Below, piece by piece: positions 1 through 10,048 of a stretch of DNA of 64,000 nt. The notes under the pieces are model-generated. The model made no database searches, had not been told where the DNA came from, and saw nothing but the letters and a program-made list of their open reading frames with translations. This stretch comes from Bemisia tabaci (lineage: Eukaryota > Arthropoda > Insecta > Hemiptera > Aleyrodidae): NCBI RefSeq assembly GCF_918797505.1, contig NC_092797.1, forward strand, positions 46,102,157-46,166,156, given 5' to 3'. The position numbers and the translations under genes were made by a program. Each line of letters opens with the position of its first letter. Positions within the stretch are counted from its first letter, which is position 1.

Positions 1-84
1 AATGCCAAATGATTTTCTGGTTAAGATACGACTTGGAAGAAACGATTTTGCGAGGTTGAAATGTAGTTACATCCTCTCGTCCGG
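1..84. mobile_element. TIR-E family MITE, right-end fragment cut by the window edge
   Basis: The stretch ends with a degenerate version of the TIR-E right end (a variant of AGTTACGTTCCTTCGTC followed by a GGAAAATGACGGAT tail), the same end seen near 1858 and 47275. The left part lies outside the window. No coding capacity. Confidence 0.5.
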
Positions 85-576
85 AAAATGACGGATCGTC
101 ACAGAGCGTCTTCCACGATTCGCGAAGGCTCGTTTTCACGGCGCCCGACTCAATTTCCTCCCGTCTTCGCTTCTCCACCGCGGAAAGAGCCAATTTTGAT
201 TTCCATCCCCCTCCCTTCCCACTTTCCATGCCCCCTTTTCTAGCCCCCCCCCACCACGCCACCACCACCAACTCCGCCGCCACCGAATCCGAGGAAATCC
301 CGGATCAGTTTGTCTCCGAGCGCGAAATTAGTCCGTCCAGATTATCCTCTTACCCAACCCCCGGCTTTTTTTTAAACCGGGCGGCCGACCGAAGACAATT
401 TATTTTAATTTCGCTCGGATCTTTCCAATGATTACAGCCCCCTCCTCCCCTTTTCCCCGCCTACCGCAGCCGAGCAACCTGTTTGATCGCTTTCGTTCGA
501 TCGGAGCTTCCAGTGCCGTCCCTTTTTTCCCCCTCCGTTTTACTTTAAGCCCAGTCGCACAGTTCGTCGTTTTCAG
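85..576. other. Pyrimidine- and CpG-rich unique DNA, no gene seen
   Basis: The stretch is rich in C runs (around 225-290) and CpG. Short open frames exist on both strands, but they are low-complexity (proline, threonine and serine rich) and resemble no family I know. I see no repeat copy of it elsewhere in the window. Confidence 0.5.
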
Positions 577-625
577 GACGAAGGAACGCAACTACATTCT
601 GAGGCTGCAAAATTCGTCGTTCCCC
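577..625. mobile_element. TIR-E left-end fragment
   Basis: A short piece begins GACGAAGGAACGCAACTAC and continues into the characteristic GGCTGCAAAATT segment. It lies directly before a second TIR-E left end at 626, so two left ends stand head to tail. Confidence 0.5.
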
Positions 626-688
626 TCACGAAAGAACGTAACTTTAGCTCCATGTTGCCAAATTTCCCCTCGAAAATTGCTTAGTAAC
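626..688. mobile_element. TIR-E MITE, left part of a copy split by an insertion
   Basis: This begins ACGAAAGAACGTAACTTTAG and runs to AAAATTGCTTAGTAAC. Compared with the intact copy at 47038, the matching sequence resumes at 1686 (AGGAGAATCTTGGG). The two halves are therefore one TIR-E copy interrupted by the element at 689-1676. Confidence 0.7.
680..688. repeat. Left 9-bp target-site duplication CTTAGTAAC
   Basis: CTTAGTAAC here is repeated exactly at 1677-1685, directly flanking the element between them. The bases just outside differ, so the duplication is exactly 9 bp. Confidence 0.75.
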
Positions 689-1676
689 GGTGTCCGGACT
701 TTTCGGCGCAACCGTTTCGGCGCCGGACTTTTCGGCGCGGGTGATTCGGCACAGGATTGTTCGGCGCAGAATTGTTCGGCGCAGGATTTTTCGGCGCACG
801 TGCTATACTTTTAAGAATACGAAAAGGGACTGCTTACTTTATTTTCCAGAATGATTTCCAGACAAAATATTCTGGAGACAGGAGGACAAATAAAGTGGAA
901 GTTCTGGGTGTGGTTGACGAAAAATGCCAAGAATTTGCTACATAAATTGTTTCAGATAGTCAAGTCTTGGAAGTTCTTACCCCCCTTTGCCAGATAAGTT
1001 TCCAAACAACGATGAGATAGGAGAGGAATGAGAGAAGGAGGAGAGGAAGGAGAAGGAATGAAACTTCACCAGCTCGGCCCACTAGCTGGACTTAACGGAA
1101 TAGAAGGCCATGGAAGTGTAAAAAGTGTATTTATTCCTTGGCACTAAAAAATTGATAAATTCCTAAAAATTGCTAAAATTAGCTGAAAAGTGAAAAAAGC
1201 TAAAAAAAATAAAGACGAAACACCTATGTGTGTGAAACACCTATGAAATTATGAGCGACAACCCGCCCCTGTCACTAAAAACAAAGACAAAACACCTAGA
1301 AAGTGAAATTATGAGCGATAGCCCGCAAGAAGTCAAGGGTTGGAATGTCTGCAAATTCTTTACAAATAGCTTCAAGACGATTCGTGAGAAGGACATATTT
1401 TTTCCTCTGTGTCTGAATTTCTTCTTTAGAAACAAAGCCCTAAATAATTTTGTGTACGTCTCACCTTTTTTGTTTGTTAACAAAGCAAAAGCAAGAGGAA
1501 GACAAGTGTTATACTTGATGCCGTGGATAAGTGATCAGTGCGACGAGGTATGAGGTGCCAGATTTACCGTCTATTGAACTACACCGAAAATTCCGTGCGC
1601 CGAAAGCCCCCCATGCCGAAACACCCGCACCGAAAAGTCCGGCGCCGAAACGGTCGCGCCGAAAAGTCCGAGAACC
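689..1676. mobile_element. Non-autonomous Mutator-like (MULE-type) element with long TIRs
   Basis: The 988-bp element has long terminal inverted repeats. The left arm (689-760) reads GGTGTCCGGACTTTTCGGCG onward, and the right arm (about 1590-1676) carries the reverse complement. The arms consist largely of iterated TTCGGCGC motifs spaced about 15-16 bp apart. A 9-bp duplication plus TIRs over 50 bp fit the Mutator superfamily (family knowledge); assignment without a transposase is inference. The interior has two related direct copies near 1210 and 1281 (AAAGACRAAACACCTA, then ATTATGAGCGA) and no credible transposase. The 100-codon and 80-codon frames inside overlap each other on opposite strands and look random. 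Confidence 0.7.
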
Positions 1677-1685
1677 CTTAGTAAC
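1677..1685. repeat. Right 9-bp target-site duplication CTTAGTAAC
   Basis: Exact partner of 680-688. Confidence 0.75.
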
Positions 1686-1858
1686 TAGGAGAATCTTGGG
1701 TATTCCTAACTGAGAATGTCACGGATTTTTCCTCGGAGTTCTTTCAAAAATCAGAACAATTTTTGATGAAAATTGCACGGGTATAACGTTTTTAAATAAA
1801 TCGATTGTTTAAGTCAATTTGGCAACCCTGGAATGAGGTTACGTTCCTTCGTGCGGGA
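1686..1858. mobile_element. TIR-E MITE, right part of the split copy
   Basis: This continues the copy begun at 626. It contains GATTTTTCCTCGGAGT, a GCACGGGTATAAC segment, and the right terminus GGTTACGTTCCTTCGTG. Orientation matches the copies at 17503, 47038 and 54577. Confidence 0.7.
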
Positions 1859-1937
1859 GATGACGAATTGACTCAAATAATTCCATTTTTACAAGGTTAA
1901 GACGCATTGGTTAAGACGTGTGGTTGTTTTAGAATAA

Positions 1938-2052
1938 GGGGTGAGTGATCAAACCACTCGCTTCCGTCAATAGGATCCCTCTTTGTATTTTCTCTTGATC
2001 TCCTTTTTCTATCTCTTTGTCCGTCAATTTCAATTACCAGTCCACTGTAAGC
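1938..2052. repeat. W-family repeat fragment
   Basis: It contains a diverged CACTCGCTTCCGTC segment, CAATAGGATCCCTC and a pyrimidine-rich run ending in GTCCGTCAATTTCA. The same order of motifs occurs at about 53790-53875 and, more diverged, at 14950-15060. Function unknown. Confidence 0.5.
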
Positions 2053-2245
2053 TGTTTACGAAGTACATATTAGAATGTTGCTTGCTTTAATTAAATTTTG
2101 GACACATTGATGAACGAGAGTGCCTTGAAAGGAGATGCGCCACTGGAGTGTAGAACAAGAGATGTCAGATGAAACTATTCTTGACATCTTCATTGCACAT
2201 TTCGTTACAAATAGTTTGTTAAATGACACCCCGAGCCAGGGCAGA

Positions 2246-2396
2246 GGCGAGGCGTGAATGGTCGATTATCAATATTCCTCCATTTGAAGCTATGGTAAAG
2301 AATCAATTATTAAAGTGTTCGTTGCGAACAGCCTGTTTACCGATCTTTTTCCAAGAGTTTAAATGGCAGATCAATCGATATATTGCAAAGCTTGCC
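2246..2396 (+). repeat. R-family repeat, copy 1 (ATCGAT-rich)
   Basis: It matches, in opposite orientation, the segments at 46112-46260 and 46346-46490. Shared blocks are GGCGTGAATGGTCGATTAT, AAGCTATGGTAAAGAATC and AAATGGCAGATCAATCGAT. The 125-codon open frame here (2223-2600) starts in this repeat, and a homologous peptide is read from the copy at 46 kb. This is shared repeat DNA rather than evidence of a gene. The frame's remainder (2400-2600) is unique and unrecognised. Confidence 0.6.
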
Positions 2397-2727
2397 ACAC
2401 CACCAGTTGCGAGAGTCAACTCTATCCAACACGTTTCTGAATGTATTGATCGAGAATTGGCGCTCCTGGTTGAAAATTTATTCCGGCTGCGTCAGCAAAT
2501 TTACGACCCCAGCTTAATTGCTTTGGTCCATGATTTCATCGCATTGTTATCCCAAGAGGGAAACTTAGAGTTACCACTCAAATCCGTCCTTCTCTATTGA
2601 TTTGTATTACAACATTTACTCCGGGAGAATCTGTGGATTATAATTGATTAACTTAGGGACCACTGGACACCGGAGTCAAATATTGTGAAGCTTAGAATTG
2701 AATCCATTTTTGCATTTATCACGACGC
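2397..2727. other. No gene or repeat recognised
   Basis: This holds the rest of an unrecognised open frame that stops at 2600, then AT-rich unique sequence. Confidence 0.4.
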
Positions 2728-2955
2728 ACAGTGTATCGAGTCAATGGAAGAGGTTGGAAAAAATTAGAAAACTTTAGACGCTCATAACTCCGTTTTTACA
2801 AAATTTTGAGGTCTTGAAAATGACCTCATTAGTTTTCTCGTAAAACTGTCTATGAGAGACACTCCTCAAGATTTAGAATTTGACGTATTCGGCATCTAAT
2901 GCACTTTTAGTGAAAAAATTAATGTCGAACCTCTCCCATTTATTCGGTCCATTGT
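2728..2955. mobile_element. TIR-A MITE, copy 1
   Basis: It starts ACAGTGTATCGAGTCAAT and ends in the inverted partner (CGGTCCATTGT). Internal blocks GCTCATAACTCCGTTT and TTTTGAGGTCTTGAAAATG are shared with copies at 12788, 34031, 47408, 51260 and 55521. No target duplication is obvious at this copy. No open frame. Confidence 0.75.
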
Positions 2956-3339
2956 GCGAGGTTAAAATATTTCGAGTATCGTGTTCACGGATGGTCGGAC
3001 GGCGAGAAGAAAGCTTTACTGTTACATACGTTTTGGCAGGAATTTGTAAATAAAAACGCGTGTAAAATGGATGCATTTCAAAACGATTTAAAAATTTAAA
3101 AAGAAAAAATGATTATACAGAGGAAAAAACTTCCATAATTCCGAGTACACACACGAAAAAAATTTAAACGCGTAAGCTCACGTGAAACGCATAAAAAAAG
3201 GTATTTTCCTCACTGCCCCCCCCCCCACCAAAAAAAATAAATAAATAACAATACCGAATACGAGACTGTAGAATTTAAATAACAAACCCAAATACAATTA
3301 AAACAATTCGAGGAAAACGTTAAATCAAGCAGAGGCTTC
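2956..3339. other. AT-rich unique DNA with a C10 run
   Basis: I see only AT-rich sequence, a poly-C tract near 3214, and an A-rich tract after it. Confidence 0.4.
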
Positions 3340-3490
3340 ACTTTTATCGATGGCCAAAGTGGGAAACCACGTATCTCCATTTGCGACGTTGCAGACTTCC
3401 TGTCATACCATGCTTTGAAAAACTGGCCAATGTAATTTTCTCAAAAATTCCGCAATTTTTCTTCTCTGTTAGTAGAATATTCTGCACGCA
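3340..3490. repeat. Fragment related to the foldback element at 20357-21145
   Basis: The stretch shares TTTGCGACGTTGCAGACTTC and the following TGTCATACCATG, AACTGGCCAATG and TTCTTCTCTGTTAG pattern with the left arm at about 20380-20490. Only one arm is present, with no inverted partner nearby. Confidence 0.55.
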
Positions 3491-4258
3491 TTTCCAGCTA
3501 TGACGTTGGCTTGTATGTCTTCAAAAAAGTAAAATAAAAGCAGAAATTTTGAAGCACCGGGAAGGAGATATGTGGTTTTGCACTTTGGCTATCGATATAT
3601 ATGCTTCTGTGCTTAAAAAAATAGCGTATTAACAATAGAAGTGTTAGTCCAATTTCTAATGATAAGCTCTTTCCTGCAAAACTTGCGAATGATTTCGCCA
3701 AATATTTGAGATTACTCCAGTCGCGAATGTTTTGTAGAGTATCTGAAAATTTCTAGGGACGATATTCGTGGCATTTCACAAAAAGAGGCATTGTAGTGGA
3801 AGAAATCTGGCAACTTCGGGTGTTAATACGGCATTCTCCCCTAGCACAGTGGTATATACCTGTGCTTTGATGTTATGGAATGCAAATCGCGGATTATACC
3901 GCCCTCTTCCGCGAATTTCAACAAAAGCTCCGTAACTAGGTTCAGCGGATGAAATCATCGAGGGCGAAAGATACAGCGCGTAATCGAAGAGCAGTGCATG
4001 CAGTTATTGATTTAAACAAACTGGAAGCGCACTGCAGTGTACCAGGGTAGGGATGCATCATATTTCGGTCATGCAAACGCAATTTTACGACATGGAACTA
4101 GGGGGAATGAATCGGGGTCATTCCTTACTTAATTAGGTTTTTAATTCCACGCGAAGCTAAAAATGGCCACCATTATGCAACGCAGTTCATAAAAAAAAGC
4201 ACATAACGAAAATATTTGCATTTCGACGAACTCAATTTGCAAACTCAATTCGAAAATT
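3491..4258. other. No gene or repeat recognised
   Basis: Unique-looking AT-rich DNA. The small open frames at 3498-3701 and 3776-3958 resemble nothing known to me. Confidence 0.4.
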
Positions 4259-4410
4259 CGAACTGAAAAAAAGTTCGGTCACATCATCCGAACATTCCGA
4301 CTCTGCGGTTTGTCAAACAAAACTTTCTATTGGTAAAACCGACAGTTTGATTAAAGTTCGGTTTGAAAAGCCAAATAGGGGTTGTATGGAACGCCGATCA
4401 TTCAGTTCAA
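4259..4410. mobile_element. Y-family palindromic MITE, small diverged copy
   Basis: The ends are inverted: GAACTGAAAAAAAGTTCGG at the left and the complement of GAACTGAATGATCGGCG at the right. Internal GGTTTGTCAAAC and GTTCGGTTTGA blocks match the larger Y element at 58464-58914. Confidence 0.5.
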
Positions 4411-6081
4411 ATTGTCAATCTTTTTTTCCTGGGAGATTATCAAACATATCAGATAAGTAAATGGCGTTTCTTCTTACATTTATTTGTAATTGAAAACCTG
4501 GGACACACAACGGCAGCCAGTTTCAGTTTTGCGTGAAACTGGGGTTACTCGCCACTATCTAATGAATGTTTTTACCGCGGTTTACTTCCGAACAGCTCAA
4601 AATTACAAACATTTATTACACAGACGGCTGAGCTAGAAAAAAATCAGACTTTCGCGATGAAATCTTTGTGATTCTTAAGCTACTAAAAATAACTACTTTG
4701 TGATTCTGCGCTGTGACAAAAGTTTGCAACCACACGATTTCTCGCATGTGTGGCTTTAAGCGCGATGTCATATTACATGTTTCCTAGCGTGGGAGCATTG
4801 CAACAGCGCAGGAAGACCGCCGCTGCACTGTAAAAGGTACTTTTATACCACTTCTGCCGAGGGATAAGGAACGGCCGCCTAAATAAATAAGACGTAAACA
4901 GTACCGAGCCGTTGTTACACTAATGAGCGCGCAAATGCAGTGCGCAACATGCATAGGTGCCACCTTCCCAGGAAAAATTCCACTTTTGGCGAAAAAACAA
5001 AGGGTAAAAAAATGTGTTGTCGCGGTTTTTAAGCACACGTCTTTCTCCTGGCAATGCATTTTGAAAAACGTCTTTGGTAAGATTTTTTGACAATATTCGT
5101 GCTCCGATTTCACTGAATTTTTTTTTTTTTTATTTTTTTTTGAATTGTCCGATTTTTCATAATTTTCAAAGGTCATCGAGGAAGTTCAAAATATTTACAA
5201 CATTTGATAGTTATAAGACGGGTTTGGTGCAGTATTGCGATTTCATTTTCTTCCACAGTCAGATGACAAACTGCATAAATTTTATGTGATTTTATCTGTT
5301 CGCTACTGTCAGGGACCTCATTTCGTCGTTCGTTTAGCGTTAGGATGTAAGTGCATTTCCGCATGAGCCAAAGGAAGCATGGGTTTCTATATACAACAGG
5401 GCTCAAATGGACATCCAGATTTGTTCTTTACGTCAAACGGGTCACTGTCATCGTGCGGGGAACATAAGGGTTGATTTTCGGGTGTAACTTTTACACTTAG
5501 GGGAAAATAGAACTTTAGAGATACTGCAGTATTAACGTTAAAGAGGCATGCTCTAAAAGCAAATTCATTTATCACTAAAAAATAACGCGGTTTCCTCCCT
5601 TACAAAAAAAAATTGTTTTAGGCATACCGCAGTCTCTCTGAAATGACTGTCACTAAAAGTATAGATAGCGTTGGTGTGCATGAGGGAATAAAATGAAAAC
5701 TAGACAACAAAGTCCTTGAAGCTCTTGGTCTCGATGCTATTCTCTTTTCACTTGCTTGCCTTTTCCCATTTTTATCCAATCAAAGGATTAGTGGATGGCG
5801 GGAGAGGGGGGTTAACGAACGCCAGGGACCCACCGAGACGATGGGGACACGGGACAATGAAACAAGTACTCATGACGAATGAATGGATAACGAATCTATT
5901 CAGTAATGACTAACATTGCGAATTTGTGTTCTTATTCTTCTTCGCGAGGCTCGAAATGCAAACTCGAAATTCGCCAGCGACGTAGAGGACGCAGCAAATG
6001 AGCTTTGTTCCCAAAGCTTGTTCCCAAAGCTCGTTGTTGAAGAGATACGTCAGAGGTGGAATGAAGCACATACGATCGTGT
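4411..6081. other. No gene recognised
   Basis: The interval has a T-rich tract near 5119-5142 and a short duplication near 6005-6030 (GTTCCCAAAGCT twice). Open frames on both strands (130 codons or fewer) overlap and show no domain. A weak W-like stretch lies around 5740-5800. Confidence 0.4.
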
Positions 6082-6335
6082 ATGCTCCAGGGACGAAGAG
6101 AAACGTCATATGAGCATTCGGACGCTCGAATATTTCTGCTGATGAAAATTGAATTTTCTTGGAACTTTAAGTATATTTTTCTTTTAATTCTTCACAGGAT
6201 TTTTTTTTCAAAATTTGGACCAGGATTTCTTAAAATTATAAGCAAAAATACTCATAACTTTCCTTGAAAATGCATGATTTAATGGAAGCTATCTGACAAC
6301 CTTCGCATGGCCATGCGGCGTTTTTCCTTAAAACA
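6082..6335. mobile_element. TIR-C MITE, diverged copy
   Basis: The left end is degenerate (GACGAAGAGAAACGTCATAT, then GAGCATTCGGACG). The right end GCGGCGTTTTTCCTTA is preceded by GACAACCTTCGCATGG. These correspond to both ends of the well-preserved copy at 13239-13500. Confidence 0.5.
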
Positions 6336-9132
6336 CCACTTAGAATCCATTCAACGTTTAAATTAATTCAACTGAAAAAACCAAACTCAAAGTTTAATGT
6401 AATCGCATCATCCAAGGATAGAGGTATAGCTTAGTCACAGTTTTGTGCTTTGAGAAAAGCGAGTTGCAGTTTGAATAAATTGCTAAGGGTTATTTTTCGT
6501 CAAAATTTGATAATACAGGAGAATATTGCATCCTTTTAGAAAACATAATAGCATTAACTAGGAAATCATTAAAAACATAAATAAAAACGATGGGGATTGA
6601 AATTCTTAAAACTCATTTCACGATGGCATACTCGTTTTAGATTAGTGTTCACTTACGTTAAAACTTACTCACCACAAAGGGTATGGGCACATACTAGACT
6701 GAAAATGTTTACATACCTGAAACAGAGGAATACACAAATGATTTTAATATTTTTCACCTTCTAAAATACACAAGAACTACTGAATATGATCATTCAATTG
6801 AACAAACTTAATCAAACTTACAATAATTAGCTGAAGTGTAACTGACTACCTCTTTCATTTTACATGTCTTTTATCAGAAAACTAAAAAATAGAATAACCA
6901 CTGCAGACTTTCTGTGAAATTCCCTAGATTTTTAAAGAATAAGTTCTCGTTAAGTTTCGAGTCAGAAAGGCGCGAAGTATCCCGTTACAGGAAATAAAAA
7001 TGCGAAAAAATTGGACGATAGCAGATGAAATTAAGTTGATTTCGAGTAAACCCGTTTAATTAAATGTTTGAACTATAGGCTTTTTGTGATGGCTAAATCT
7101 TTGAACCTTATAAAATAGGCTTTTTATTTTTTACTAAAAACCAGCGCGATATCACACATTTGCTTAGAGCCATTACCTTTCTTCTAGCATAAAGTACATA
7201 CACCTTCATAATTAAAAAGAAATTATTCGTGATATCTGTCAGATCTTACGAGCAGAATGAAATACAAGAGCGGGATAAAAAGTTTCTTGAGGAGCGCTTC
7301 GAAGTTTTTGAACAATTTCCAGAGAAAACAAGTTTTACGGGAAGCTAATTGAATTTCCTTAACTACTCACTGAGGTTGACCGGATATTCAACGACAAGAT
7401 ACACATTTATTTCGAATGTTCAAAGTCCTCACTCTTCCCGGACTCAGGAAGAATTTTGTTACATGAATAATACCAGCGCAAACTATATTCAGTAAACGAA
7501 AAAAGAGCTCTGCCGATACCGAACATGGGTTAGTACCCGAAAAGCATTTGGAAATTTTGATGAGAGCAAAGAATTTAAGGTTCCACAGTACAGTTCCCGA
7601 TATATTTTACGGTTCCCTGACTTTCCAACAATCTGTCATACCTTAAACGATGTTCCCGGTGATGTTTTTACAGTTGAGCGAAACCACCAAAGAGCTTCCT
7701 CTTCTGACTCTGTTGGAAGCCTAAAAATAAAAGCAGAAAATTCTTCGCAAAACTCCATTTGTGAAGGGTCGGGTTCCTTTTTCCACTGCAACGCCTCAAA
7801 AAACCATTTCCGGTTCAGGGATTTCACAGTAAGAAGCGCGCCAACTGCAACATTCCCACCGCAACATCGCCCTGAGGCGCTGAACTTTCATGAGATAAAA
7901 TGAATGGGATGAGACCAGATCTCAACCCGTAGTTTTTCTGACGGGATAACGTAGGACATAATTCAAATAGATCTTGAACCACAAGGCGATTATTCAGGAC
8001 ACGACTTCGTTAGAAACTTATAGTTGCGTTCTTTCTTCAAAAAGCTACGAATTTACTTGAGAGAAATTTAGCCATATACTGCCCGTGGCGTATCTCTCGA
8101 TCTCAAAGTAGCGCTACTTCTAAATCATTTAAAACCATATTTAATAATCCGTTCGAGATGAAGCCTGCCTTCATGAGTATTGATCGTTCTACGTGTGCAT
8201 AAATGTCCCCAGTGTTGCCAATGTGCAAAAATAGCCATCAGATATTTTCAATATCAATCGCCCGCGAAGAGTTAGACATTTCTCTGGAATCAAGAGAAAG
8301 AACTGCCTACATAAATACATACAGGATAAAGTTGCTGATTTCAAGCAGAAACCTCCTTCATTCAAGCAATTTTATTCCTAATTCAAGAGAAAACATTCAT
8401 AACGGCAGATTCAAGTCACGTTTTTTCCCTTTGCGTATTCGTCTATTTGCATATATCTTAGAAATTGAATACATAGCGATTGGACTCGTTGCGTTACCCA
8501 CTTGTCCTGGAGCGCAGCGCCAGCTTTTTCCCATGAGCTTTCAATCCTAAGTTCCGGAGCTGCTGTTTTTATTGCATTTAGGTTTGAAATTTAACATTCG
8601 GTTGAATCAGTTCTGAAATTTAATGGGGAAAAAAACATCATTCATAGTTTGAAAAACGGGATCGCAGCGGTGGATTCTCAGATTTTTAAAGATTATATCC
8701 TAGGTTTTTCTGACTGTTCAAGCACTTTTAACGCTCTTATATCCAAATGGACCCCGGCCCATTAAGCTGAGATATCACTTCAACTCAATTTCAACTTTTT
8801 CAATTTTTCAATTTTCAAATTCAACTTCAAATTCAACTTCAAATCGAATTCAGATCTGAAATTCAAAGTGAAAAAGTGCATTTACAGTTCCAGATGGAAG
8901 TTTCAACGGTGAATTTTCGAATGCTTCCATGAGGTCTTGACTTTTCCCACCTTTGTCTGACATTCAGAAACTTGTCGCCTTTCTGGTGCAAATGGACATC
9001 GGTTCATTTACCAGGGGTTTTATTCTCGCGCGCATTCAATGTTGACGTCTCAACCAGTAGCGAAAGTTCACAAGAAAGGAGAGTGGAGGGAATTGAGTGC
9101 TAGAAAATATCTGTTTGATTACATCAATCATT
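6336..9132. other. Long AT-rich interval without a recognised gene
   Basis: I see no domain-bearing frame. The longest frame (8203-8550, 115 codons) is not recognisable. A simple-sequence patch at about 8773-8850 repeats TTCAA and CAACTTCAAATT motifs. Otherwise unique-looking. Confidence 0.4.
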
Positions 9133-9256
9133 CGGACGGATTTCTGCCGAACGGAAATTTGTGCATTAAGACATGAGCCCTGAGACCCATGAGAATATAT
9201 GCATAACAGGGCTTACGTAATAATGCACATAGTTGCGTTTGGCGGAAATAAGTCCA
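9133..9256. mobile_element. J-family MITE, copy 1
   Basis: Inverted ends: GGACGGATTTCTGCCGAACG at the left, and the complement pairing with TTGCGTTTGGCGGAAATAAG at the right. GTGCATTAAGACATGAGCCC internally matches the better-preserved copy at 52652-52779. Confidence 0.65.
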
Positions 9257-9379
9257 TTTAACGAATCGCCGGTCGCTGCACCCGCCGCGTTGCATTCGCT
9301 TGTGCGGGACGCGAGCCGCTGCTCTGAGCGGAGGCGTTGACAGAGTCGTCACCATTTATCAGATGCCGGTTAGGAGCTT

Positions 9380-9518
9380 GCGCTGAGAAAAAAACTCGGT
9401 ATGAGCATCCAGTAGTTGCCGAATTTCTTCTGGAAAGATGCCAAATTTCATGAAAATTTGTGTACTTTTCATCTTAAAATGTTTGAGGACTTCTACTGGC
9501 ATTGTTGGATTAAAGGCA
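9380..9518. mobile_element. TIR-C left-part fragment
   Basis: GCTGAGAAAAAAACTCGGTA is followed by TTGCCGAATTTCTTCTGG and a TTTCATGAAAATTTG segment, matching the left half of TIR-C. The right half is absent, and a palindromic element begins at 9519. Confidence 0.5.
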
Positions 9519-9727
9519 CACTGAGAAAAAGTGAAGTTGATTTAACATTCTGGATGTGAAAAAAGTGTGCGAGAGCTTACAAAATGCTAAATTAACTGCT
9601 ACAGCAGTTAGTTTAGCGATATCAAGACGTAAAACTAACTGCCGTGGCGGGTAATTCAGCAGTTTGTGAGTTCTCGCACACTTTTTTACATCCAGAATGT
9701 TAAATCAACTTCATTTTTTTTTCAGTG
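9519..9727. mobile_element. Palindromic MITE with about 60-bp inverted arms
   Basis: It begins CACTGAGAAAAAGTGAAGTT and ends with the complement, AACTTCATTTTTTTTTCAGTG. The arms continue through ACATTCTGGATGTGAAAAAA and GTGTGCGAGAGCT. The centre holds a second small symmetry (ACTGCTACAGCAGTTAG). Single copy in the window; the CACTGAGAAAAA terminus is like that of other MITEs here (56170, 58464). Confidence 0.7.
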
Positions 9728-9837
9728 ACCACACAAATTTAGAATTGCACGGAGTAAAACAATTTGTATAATATAAAAGAGACTTAACTACGACTCTTTA
9801 GATCTATAAAACGTGGGGCTAAAAACATCAGATAAAC

Positions 9838-10048
9838 ATGGTGTTCAAAAATTCCTGAGCCACTCCTATAACCCCTTGGGTTCTTGCATCTCTTCAGGGT
9901 GGTCGCTTTAAACTTATGAGGGTTCCCAAAGGTTGTGCGCTTTGACCGAGGAGCTTTCATAAAATTTCAAGTCCCTATCTAAATTCGTTCAAAAGTTACA
10001 AGAATGATGTCTGGTGCTGGTAGAACGGGACTTTTGAATCATCCTGCA
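9838..10048. mobile_element. H-family mariner-like MITE, copy 1
   Basis: The right end GGGACTTTTGAATCATCCTG and internal blocks CCTATAACCCCTTGGGTTCT and TTCGTTCAAAAGTTACAAG match the copies at 35871, 45487 and 50671. The left terminus has decayed. Confidence 0.65.

Noticed and set aside
2223..2600. 125-codon open frame at 2.2 kb
   Set aside because: Its first part is the R-family repeat, also found at 46 kb. The rest has no recognisable domain.
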